In this document: in pieces, positions 49,001-61,000 of the stretch
Layout: the number at the start of each line of letters is the position of its first letter
Position numbering within the stretch: the first letter of the stretch is position 1
DNA from: Ciona intestinalis
Lineage: Eukaryota; Chordata; Ascidiacea; Phlebobranchia; Cionidae
Assembly (NCBI RefSeq): GCF_000224145.3
Contig: NW_004190583.1
Location: 1 to 64,000 of the forward strand
DNA: 64,000 bases
Direction of reading: 5' to 3'
Notes under the pieces: model-generated
Told to the model about the DNA's origin: nothing
The model's input: only the letters and a program-made list of their open reading frames with translations
Database searches by the model: none
Made by a program: the position numbers and the translations under genes

Positions 49001-52000
49001 TGACGCAATAATGTTGGTCTGTGACGTAACATTAAGAACACTTTAAAATGCTTGTAGTCTACCACACGACACTTAAACACGAGATATAACATTGGAGTCT
49101 TGGATGATAGTATTTTCATTAACAAAAAACAAGTATTCCAGAAGGTTGGGATTCTAGAACTAAGATATCGTCTATTCGCTCTTGAGAGGCACTTGTGACG
49201 TCACACTTGGATCTTTAAGCGGGATTTAACAAGTGCTCACGTGATCACTTACTATTATGAGCGAACAATAGCAAGACAATCAGTAAAAGTAACGCAACAG
49301 CGATTGTGACGAAGCGTATACACTTCATATGTGATAGCTTCTCAAGTTTAAAGTCTAAAATTAGACCTTTAAAATTTTTCACCAAGTAAAGATATACCAC
49401 TGCCTGGTTTGGGCTTCGAACCCGTGTATTTATACCTTGTGTATTTTAGAATATTTTCCTCAGAACTATTAGTTTGTTATCTATTTTTCACACCGCAACT
49501 ATATACCAAACTTTACCATTACACGTCATCTCACCGTGGATTTTGCAGAAGAGAATGACTTTTGTTGTGACGTAGGCTCGTGTAACAATACCTTTGGATC
49601 GAACGATTTTGGGCGGGAAGGTTTTGAATAAGCTTGTGAACCACGCAACATGCCGTTCCAATCCTTTAATGTGGTATACCAGTTAAATAAAACTGTATAA
49701 GCACTTTTAATTAGTAGTATACCTAGTTTACTAAGCAACGTTGCAATGAGTCATTAATTTTTTTACTTGATTTCAATTTTAAACTGAATTCCATCGTAAC
49801 AACTTTTATAGAGTTATGTAACCTGGATATATGCAAGTATTGAACATTTTTTAACATCCAACAATTTATTCCACATAATATTGAATACAACACAAACATG
49901 CACATTATTAGATAATAGAATTAAAAGTAACATGAAACACTCACATTTTTAGCGAGTTGATGAAGATGGATCAAACATGGTGTTCGTGTGTCAGTCATGA
50001 ACAAATCCTCGTCCACGGAGTCGGCTGAATGGTAGTGAAGATAAACAGGAACCTTCTGCTCATATTCCAAGTTCGATACGGCTGAAATAAAAACAAGCAG
50101 ATATTATAAACATGTACCAAGGTGTATCTTATGTATTATGATGTATATTAGAAGAATTTTAAAATACATTCGAAACTATACAGTTATTTTTCAAATAAGT
50201 GCAATAATTAAACCCCGTTTCTACTGTTTCTGCACATAAATTGTATTTTCTGATTCAGAAACGGCGTTGGATAATATTGCTATAATGGCACTGAATGAAC
50301 ATAGCAATGAAAGAACTGCATTGTAACATGGAGTAATGGATCTCCGATCAATAAACATGCGTATATGTTGGTACAGATGATTTTGTTTCCCTTGTGTTAC
50401 ACATAAGACAATATACCATTATTTTGTCTAACTATAACAACAAAATGTCCAAAAGCCAACTTAGAAACAACTAGATAAGAATAAACATTCCATTAAGGTT
50501 ATAAAGCGTTTTTATAACTCTGAAAAGCATTGGGACCGTCGGGTCGATTTCATTTGGAAAGTTGTAAATATTTCATTAGTTTCTGAAGCTTTTATGACAA
50601 GATACACTTAGGAACGTTTTATCGCAAAGTGTGGAAATGGAATTGTTCCCAAAAGATAGACGATAAAGGTAAGGAACACACCATCCTTGATTAATTAGGA
50701 CGTAACACCGAGATTAAATGTTTGCTCCCCCTTGGTGGATAATTAACCTACTGCACAAAGTGTGCAGCAAACACGTTTTACATTAAAAGCCCTGCGATAA
50801 TGAATTACTTCTCAGCGTGTGTTAAACCACACAGTAATAAGTAACTCCGCCGATAAGGCTAAAGTGTGAAATTGCGAAACTGCCGAAAAGGGTCTCCACT
50901 AGACACGCGAACCAACGGTCGTTTAAATATACCGACCCCAAATGAACCCTTTGAATAAAACGGGATATTTGGAGCAGAAATCTTGAGGCCGGCTGTTATT
51001 TTAAGGATTTTAATTCAAAATTTTAAATCTCAACACCACAGCACGTGCTTTCGACATTTTGCTGACGCAATATTGATACTAAAAAAAAACTTTAATCGTT
51101 TCTTCTGAACGTTTGACGAAAATACTATCGACTAAATGTCTGGGTAAAAAAATAGACGCAAAAAGGTAATGAAATCTTAAAATACATAATTTCGGTTGTT
51201 TTGTCATGGTAGCTTAGAATAAAATCTAGCAATTACACGGTTACTTTGCTTCGTGTACGAGGGGAGTTACGTTAATACCACTTGTCCTGGTTGGAAAACG
51301 GTAATTAAGTGACGTATATGTGATGATGTGCCGATTTAAAGCGTCTGACTCAACCGTGAGGTAATGTGTGGACAGAAAGGCGTTACCGCGTGGTGTAGAG
51401 TTAAAATACACAACGTTTGCGGCCGTTGTATTTACTTAACCATGAAATATTGATAATTTCAATGAAATTACCAAAAGTAACAAGCAGTAAACAATGGCAA
51501 TGTACCTGCGTCTCAACTACAATATAAAGCTAAGTATATTATATTCTGTCTCAACTACAATATAAAGCTAAGTATATTATAAGTACTATCTAAAGAAACG
51601 TGGCACATCGTTCCACCTGATTTCAACACAACAGTCTTTATATAGAATGAAGAGCACCCGCATTTACAATACACTATTCGGTCCAGCATATACTTACATT
51701 TCCAATAGTCTCTAGGTTTGTCCTTTTTACTTCGCCTTCTAGAATTACTCCGGTAAAAACTAGATTCATTTTCACGTTTTGTAAGGTAGTTCCCCATATT
51801 CGATATTACACTTAACCCTACAGGCAGCTTTTACTGAAACATTAACGATGAACCAAGACCTATTAGACACGTGTACTGTTCAGCACAATTGTATAATCCA
51901 TACAAAACCTAGATATCCCGCTTACATATCGGTCCAGACTGACTGATATATCTATAACACCTGCGCCGATATGACAACACCTGCCTCATAACGGGCAAAT

Positions 52001-55000
52001 CAATATAGAACCTGACCGGGCACACCCTTGAACGAGCAATATGCTTACGCACATAAAACACACTCAACTGGCAAAGAAAGAATACAACTCCGTTGGCTGA
52101 CATTCTGAAAGCTCTGATAAGAACAAGTAGAGAAACTTATATTATATTATTTCGAAGTAGTTGAAATTTATAATAATATAACACTTTTTCCGAAAATGAG
52201 AACCTGGCATGCTCCTGCCTAAAACAGCGATTTTTTTTTAATTTTAGCAGTCTTTTTTGGGCGGAATCAATTTCGTTTAGCATCTATCACCTCCAACTTT
52301 TAACACCGGACACCGTCTGCAAAAAGTTACTCTTACGCGCTACCATATCCAACGCAAAATTGCTATGTGAAAGTAAAGCGAGATAACCAGATGGTAGACT
52401 GTATGGTGTTACACTGTAGTTAAATCAACGTGGGAAAGAGGTCACTACTAATTTGCATGGGACACTCACCAAATGTAGAAACATCCGGCGTTGATTACAT
52501 TGCTCACGTTCTTATCTATTTCGCCATGTGCTATTTGGGCAAGAAATGAAACGCAACGTATATGAGTAACATTGGTATTATTTGTCAAGACATTTTATCA
52601 TTACCAATTACGCTAAAGACTGAACAGTATTAAACGTTTTTAAAAAAATCGAATGCAAATACAAAGCGATACGCCGATACATATTATTAATTTCGGTTCG
52701 TATTTATACCAACTGTCTTATAGGTCTAAGAGCCTGTTGTTTTGCAAAACTCAATTATTCTAACATTCTAACAAGTCTGTCTTATAGTGTCTGAAAACAT
52801 GAATAACAAACATTCTGTCTCACCAAATCTATTACCCGCAACAATTTAATCATTCTGACAGGGGTGGATCCAATTTTCCGATTGACTTTAAATTGAGAAA
52901 ACCTGTCACACTGGATAATTGAATCACCTCCACACCGAAGCTCACACTCAGCATCCGTAGTTCAACTAAGCGTTTGCTTTCTCCGATCGATCGCAGACCC
53001 CGCTTGGGTAAACACTTCACTTGTTCGTTTTAACCTGTTGTCCGCAATCGGATTACGTAATCCAACTAAACTCTTACTGTCTGGAATACGGAAACTCCAA
53101 AAACAGAGTTTGAAATAATTATTTCTTTCTTTTTTTTAATTGGAATATATGTAAATATATAAAACTCTATCAAAGACACTTTCTTTGCATTTTTACTCAA
53201 ACATGGCGAAAAGCTTCAACGTTTTTTTACCAACTAAACCCCTTACTGCCTGCAATAAAGAAATTACAAAAAACAGAGTTTCAAATATTTCTTTCTTCTT
53301 TTTTATAATTCGAATAACTCTTCTTTCTTTTTACTTTTCCCATAAAAAATCTCGTCGCCTAAGTTTCTGGTAAGAACGTTTTACTACGGCGTTGAGATTC
53401 GTAATCTAAACTATTCAACCTTCCTGTAGTACCCTGCATCTGCACTCACATACCAGCATTCCCACATTCAGCATATGGTGCTAAAAGTAGGTCTGACCAT
53501 CCATCTACGAACCGCGACGTGCATCGATAAGACAATCACTCCCTTATGACGACATAGAGCGGTGCCAGACCGAATTAAGATCCGACCTAGACGCAGTCAT
53601 TAGGCAAGCATGGAATTAACTGGAAGTGGATCGTAAAACCGGTAGACAATTTTACAGGTCTGCGGTCTGCTAGAGTTTCCTTTTCCGTTTTCAACCAAAC
53701 CTAATACACAGTGTCTACTTTATTTCACGAATTTAAATGTCCACGTAGTAAAGCCGCAGGACTGCCCGTCAGGTTGCAGAACACCACTACGCGCTATCTT
53801 GCTTACTTTAATTAAAGTTTAACTTACCTAATACACAGTGTCTACTTTATTTCACGAATTTAAATGTCCACGTAGTAAAGCCGCAGGACTGCCCGTCAGG
53901 TTGCAGAACACCACTACGCGCTATCTTGCTTACTATCAGTAACCGTAACTAATTAGCGTAAAGTTAAACTTTAACTTAACATCACAACAGCATGAACCCG
54001 TGTGAAGATATTGCTTCCCACGAGTGCGACAAAATACATTAAACAATACCCACTGCAACCTATAAGCTTAGTTCAAGCTTAGTTTAACCGGAAAGTTGCC
54101 AAATATAGCAATAAACAACACTACAGAGCCCGAACACCATTTGTTTGCGTTGGTAGATTCGTCAAGTTAATGAGAATCCCGCCTTTCTTTCCAAATGTTG
54201 CTTCTCCTTTCTTTCGCAACAACCACTATTGTGACGACACTGTTGTTAACTTGACGTTGAATATTAACTATTGTCACGTCACACTTCAGCTAATATTGAC
54301 CAGTTGGGAAAACGTGGCATAATCACTGAGCTGACGAGGCAATAATGCGATGTAATAAACACTTCAAGATACCTAAAACGTGAACCAAAACAAGTTTTAA
54401 AGGTGAAGGCCTATGGCTACGTGATTCATAGCTGTCTCGCGGAAAAACAAACTCTCTAAAGCAAACACGGTTGTCTGAATAAATCTGAAATAATATTTAC
54501 ATTGGTCCTATATTGTTCTGCCTGTCGAACTTCTTTATTCTATACACAAAGTAATATATTTGTCCAGGATTAGAAATAAACATGAGGAACAGAAATATAT
54601 AATTTAAATCCCAATATAAACTACCCCAACAACGGCAGGAACACATGAAAGGATCGCCCCACCTACTGACTTCCATTAATAAAACAATTATTTTCTCCTA
54701 AGTAAAACTCCTTGCAGATTCCGCTTGAAATGCGCTTGTTTTACATTTCCCATGTTTTGTTTGTGGCAGGGTAATCTCATAATTGGGAGTAATCTCGGCT
54801 TTGGGGATTACCCAGTTAAACCATCGTATTTCGCGACGAGATGACGGCAATTAATTGTCGCGCCTTTTGTTTTGCGATAATCGTCGCGACAGAAAATGTG
54901 ACGTTTCAAGTGACGTTTCGCAATGACGTCATTACAGTGTGAAAAACGAATTCGATAGTGCTACGTCATTAAACGGAAGTGTAACTGGATCGAAAAACAA

Positions 55001-58000
55001 ATTATCGAGTTAGGCGTAGAATGTGACGTAATAATCTCTTTTGTTGAAAGTGATCCAGTGACGAGCAACGACGGCAACTGAATCGACCAACAAAGCAACA
55101 AGATATCAAATAACTTGAATCAACAACTAGCATCCTGTTTAACTTCTGCCACTAACCAACAAAGTACACAGAACAACTGAAGTCAAGTGCTTGTACCTGC
55201 AATCTCTGCTATACTGCAGCATTAGCAACAACCTCTATATCACAATTCATTACTCTTACAACTATAGCACTAGATATTCAACAACACAAGCTGACACTAC
55301 AGTAGAGTAAATTATCATACAAACAATATTTATTAAATTAAAACTGGAACTTGTACGTTCGTACCGGAACAAAATAAATTTTGCAGCAAACGCATAAAAT
55401 GTATTAAAATTATTATTTTGTGAGCTGGCTTGTTATTTACTACGAGCTAAAATCTGAAAACACGGTTTAAACCAAACCAACCTCGTCACCATCAGTTTAC
55501 ATTGCCTAGCCTTACAACAACAACTTAATCCAGGGAATGAATTAATCCATTAAGCAAAGTATAAAACAATGGAACTAATTGAATCGAATGCTATTGAACG
55601 ACATACATGGTCTGTAATGAATTCTGTATAGCAAACTGAAGGTATATGAACACTGGTGTGCCGTGACGTTAGGTCCGTTAGAATAAAATATTAATGAAAG
55701 CGCCATTGCATATGCGCAGTAAAATTATTAACTTTAACTAATTACACACTGGACAACAGCGACCGCCAATTAAATAAGTCATAATTCCAAACTACCATTT
55801 TAAACGTGCAGTTTTCAAAAGCTGAAAGTGGAATACTGATCGCTAAAGTTATTGACATATGTCAATGGCATGACGTGCATTCATTATTTAATGCCAGTTT
55901 GCCACGTGATTGTGATTACCCACGAGCGCCGTCTACCGGTGGGAAAATATAAGCCAGCTGTTTGTTCAGGTTCCGAATGTATCACGCTTCTCTCTCTCTT
56001 GTTTGTAACGGAAGAGAATAAAACGGCGGGAAAATTAAGGTGTGTTTTGGACGTATACCGGGGGAGACCACAGCGTAAACAATGCGTTCTTGCAAAACAA
56101 CTCTGACTACGGGCGTTGCCACTAAACTATATCGAAAGAAAGTATACTGAAATAAACAAAAAATATTGAAAAAACATTAGAACGATTTCAACACAATAGT
56201 TTCACAGAAGGGTTCCGTATATAGAACTTTTATCGACCATTATTTTAAACTAATTTAAACCTAAATAAAATGTTCTAATTCTTTCTTCGCGTATTCGGAT
56301 TTTAAATTTCTGTTAAACCGTTTATAAGCCGACTGTGGTTTTAACGTGGTTGTAATTCTTGATGAAATGCGATAATTACTCCAGGTGGTTCAGCTTGTTT
56401 ACCCAGAGCTGGGAGTAGGCGTCGAGAAACTTAAAATACTAAGCGGGAGTAATGGTGACAAAAAAATCTTGCATCTGACCTGCACACCGAAGCAGGTCAC
56501 ATTGAACACAACGGGGTGTTGGATATCTGGTTGGATTAAAAGAAAGAAGAATTCGAAAGAAATAGTTTCGTTCGATGGTTACAAATTCCTTTAATGACTA
56601 ACTGCTACTCGGTGCAATCGTAAAGCTTCATCGATATTTTACTCATTATTGGACTTGACACCCTAAGAGTGGGTAATGTAGCGAGTTGTACACCATTTAG
56701 CTTAATTCAGAAACGGTGAATAACCAACAACTACATACGAATATTAGTTACATAATATATTCAACACTGATGTATAGAAAATGAGTTTTGGGATTAAGGC
56801 TGAATACCAGTAGCCGAACCGTGTATACCACAATGAATACATTGAAATTGAAAAACAAGTTTTGCGGAAGGCGGGGTAGCGGAGGGGGGTGCACTCCTTT
56901 CCCTCGCCATGCACCAATGAGTTTACGTCACGGGGAGTGATGCCAGCTGCATAACAACGAAGGACCAAACCCATCGTTAAAATTTTCTCAGGCCACACGA
57001 GGAAACTTTTATAATAGAAAGTAAACACAATTCCTGAACTTGTAGGAATTAATCTATGAATCAGATCTTAAGACAAAATAAACATTTTTCTACGTTATCG
57101 AACACGGAAGCACTGCCCGCAAATGTTCGGTAAAATGTGTTGACAGAAAAGTGGATTTCCGAGAATGAACTGTTTTTCGCACGCGTTTCTCCACAAACTG
57201 TGCTATTTGCTGCAAATTGGCAGGTGCCTCGTGTTTTGCAACTAGGCTGCTAAGCTTTACTTTGCTGCGTTGGACAATTAACATATTTCAACTGCAAATG
57301 AAACTTTGTAAAGTTTTTTTATACAAATTCATGACCACAATCAGTTTATTTTAACCTTATAACCTTAATCTGCATGACCAGTATATCGCAGCATCCACAT
57401 AGCTATACGATGCTCAATACTTTACCAAACGCTATCATTGCAGTGTATGGATAACCGGGCAGATGTTTAATTTTCACAGTCCATTAGTGACCACTCTGAC
57501 TTGTAGCTACGTCCATTTAGACACTTGTCTAAGACGTTCCAAGTACATTCAAGCATATCTTTACCAACACGTGTTTTAAAAGCGTCTATATGATAAAATT
57601 AATGTGTACACACGGGAACTTATTAATTAATCAGTTACTTGAACGTCACATTTATTATCGCGCCTTCGACTCAAGAAGTGTGAAAGCATATTCAGCGACT
57701 TTCTATGCAACGCTAAGCAAGACAAGGGTATTAGAAATCTGTATGAAGAGCAGAAAGTTTACATAGCGTTAGAGTTCAGTTTGTGTTTGCTAATGCCTTG
57801 ATTAATGTTGCTGTTTTAATAGAGAATCCACTGTTATAACGTCAATCTGTCACACTGATGAATCGAACCATGAATTCTATATAGAAAACGCATCAATACA
57901 TTCTTTTGAAACAAAACTCTACTGGGTTTAAACCACACATTTTTCAAAACTGTCAAAATCAAATTAATTTGAAAGATGCGATTGTCAATATTAGCTTACA

Positions 58001-61000
58001 GTCGCTATTGTTGCGTGTTTGTGATGAAATGAAGCGATTTTACGACATCACAAAATATAGAAAGTGGATAACACGTGCTTTTATAAGACTACGGACGAGT
58101 ATAACAGATACGTGAAGCGTAAACCTTGTATAGAAGCAACCAATGTCTGGTTTTCCTCTTTTGTTAGATATAACTTGAATGTTGCAGATACGGCGGTTTT
58201 ATTCCAACATTTCAGCTTAAAATCAAAACTATACGTCTGCCTGCTCTACCTAACTTAACAGAAACAACTCAAAATAACAATTTGAACCGACTTGACCATT
58301 AATTAGAATTTTCTACAAAATGTGCAAAAGTCAATACCGTTGAAGCACTTCTGCCCGCGTTTTTATAACGATTTTTTTTTGTATTTTATGTGAATTTTAT
58401 ACTTTATAGGGTTTCTTTGAAAAACCTTTTTTAAACAAGATTGCTAAATGATTAACGGTGGCAGTAGTAGGCAGAAGTACCTTTCGATCTGTACAGGATT
58501 ATAGCTTGAAGCTTGAAGGACACTTTAGGATTGTGAGTGGTGCGTTATTCACTGCTGGCTGAGTATATATGTACGTTCAACCAACCAGACATTATGTCAG
58601 CGTGTTGATTTAGTTGTTAGGGGAAGATGGCCGTACGAAGATAAACTCTTCAAAAACAAGTATCTATAACTTTCATTTATATTTTGTCTCGAAACATGCC
58701 CTGATGATGAAACACACTGCATATTACAAACTAAGCCAAGAAAATGGTGAATATTCATCTTATATATTGATTTTCAGCAGAAAATGAGTGTATTATATCA
58801 CTTTCATTCATACATCTTTCAAAACTATTTCGTGCGAAAGATTTAAAAGATCAGTTACAAAGGCTTATAACCAAGTCAATCAACAAAAGTGATATAGTAT
58901 GCATGTCTGCGTTAAGCAGCGGAGGTATACATACACATGAATTATCCTGCTATAGGTTAACAGCAAATAAAAAGGATTACAATTTAAATCAATAAAGGAC
59001 AAAAAGACGTGAAAAAGCAAATATACTTAATCTTTTGTTAAAATAAATTATTGAATTTTCCATTAACTCTGTATTAATAGCAACAGTATAAGTCAAAAGT
59101 TTTGTATATTGGAATATTAATGAGTTCCCAACTGACCGAAATTTATGAACCAGAGGAGTAACATTCATTCAAGTTTTACTTAGCTCGTGTTATTGTATGT
59201 TGGTGACCTAGGATAACATTCTGTATGGAGACGTGTACTAATATGTTGTTGGGAAAGCGGGCAACTTGTGTTTCGTGGGTTCGCAATTCCCATAACTTAT
59301 TCAACTAACTGCTTTCAAGTTTTAATCCTATTTCAAGAATTTAAGGGATAAGCACGTGAAAGAATCGCATTGTTTCGCCACAATGGTCATAGTTAGCGGG
59401 AAGAGACATACGATACAACTCTACTGGCCAAAGACGTAACCGGATTGTGACGAAACAATACACTTTGTTGGAAAACAAACGAATCCGCGGCGTTCGCATT
59501 CAATCGATAGATTGTTGGGTAACAACGCAAGTGGAAACAAAATGCTTGGGGACAATTAAGTTCAATATTTAGTATCCAAGTACTTCTATATGGCGCAAAT
59601 ACAATGGCCTACTACGTAATCTTAAGAAAACTATAAGTTGATTTAAGAAATTGGTTTAACACACAAATATATCATGCACGAGTTTACTTATAAATAAACG
59701 GTTTTCTGGTTTAGATTCATAACGTTACTATAATAACACTTGCGTGGCGTAAAAATGCGATTAATCGAGTAGCGCGTTTGACAATTGAGAAAGGAAACGA
59801 TAGCGGCGTATTGCTTCCATATAAGCGTAGAACGATGTAGCGGGGTTATAACGTTTCAGCCACCCAAGGTGAAGATCAGGTAATTATTACAAGCATATAA
59901 GGATAAAGGAATGTCTAAGTACAAATAACGTTTACGCTTGTTTTGGCGATTTGTTATCGCATACAAATGTAATAATACCTTTGCATTTTTCGGAAGATTA
60001 ATGCGGTGTGTAAACTGGTATAAAAAAATATAAAAACAAGCAAACGGGCCATCAATATATGATGGGGCTTTTAGTTTTCTTTTATCGACTTATTTGGTAG
60101 TAAATAAAGAATTTTTACAGAATTATATAACCGTAGCTTCGCGACTCTAAAATAGCGTTGTTAAGAAATATGGGATTTATGTGCCAACGGTGTCCCATCC
60201 TACCCCACAGTACTACATTGATGGTGTGGTACTGTTTTATTAAAAATATCTATATTAACGATGTTTATTTCTTAATTATGGGGTGATTCCATATCTCCAA
60301 GAATCGCAGCTATAAAAGGAAGTGTCTCACATAGTGTCAATAGTTAAGATTAATGTTTTGAATCATTTTAAGAAATGGCCCGACGGGACCATCCATTCTA
60401 TGCCGCTATACAATACTGACGTGCGGATAATCAAGCCGAGGGTTCCCAAGCTTAAGATAGATCGAAGTCAGATACATCTTATATATCAATACCGGTTTGC
60501 GGAACCGTTAATGCATGCTTCGAATAGATATTGGAACAAAGCCACGCAGTTGGCGGGAAAGAGGTCACGCTAGGGCCGCAAATATTTAAGCTTCATGTCC
60601 CAAGGGGTAGTGGTACAACGTCTAACTCGGTAAACCCATTAGTCCGAAAGCATTGCACAATGTCCATTGGGCTGGGGACTTTTAAATTAAAACTCGCCCC
60701 ACGATTAATGCGATTACGGCCGACGGTTTATTGCATAATCTTCTATGCTGTGCCAAGATTTGAGCATCAAAGGATGGATTATGATGTTCAAAGCGAGTGC
60801 TCTATCATTACAAGGCAGTGCCATGTAATATACCCACATCAAGCATATTTATAATACGAGTAAGCGAATTCTAGTTAAAGAGACACATTATACGATGTTA
60901 AACACGACAGCAATTTCTACTGCCCTATACAAGGTATAAGGTCATGACTTGGGTTATGTATTTATGTACAAGGTAAACATGATGTTTGACATTCTTTGCG

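Noticed and set aside
49400..49430. GCTTCGAACCCGTG, resembling a tRNA T-arm
   Set aside because: No matching acceptor or D/anticodon arms around it; no tRNA gene could be folded.
60322..60854. Two overlapping plus-strand frames of 83 and 107 residues in NHS intron 3
   Set aside because: Overlap in different frames, no splice signals, no family; consistent with chance.
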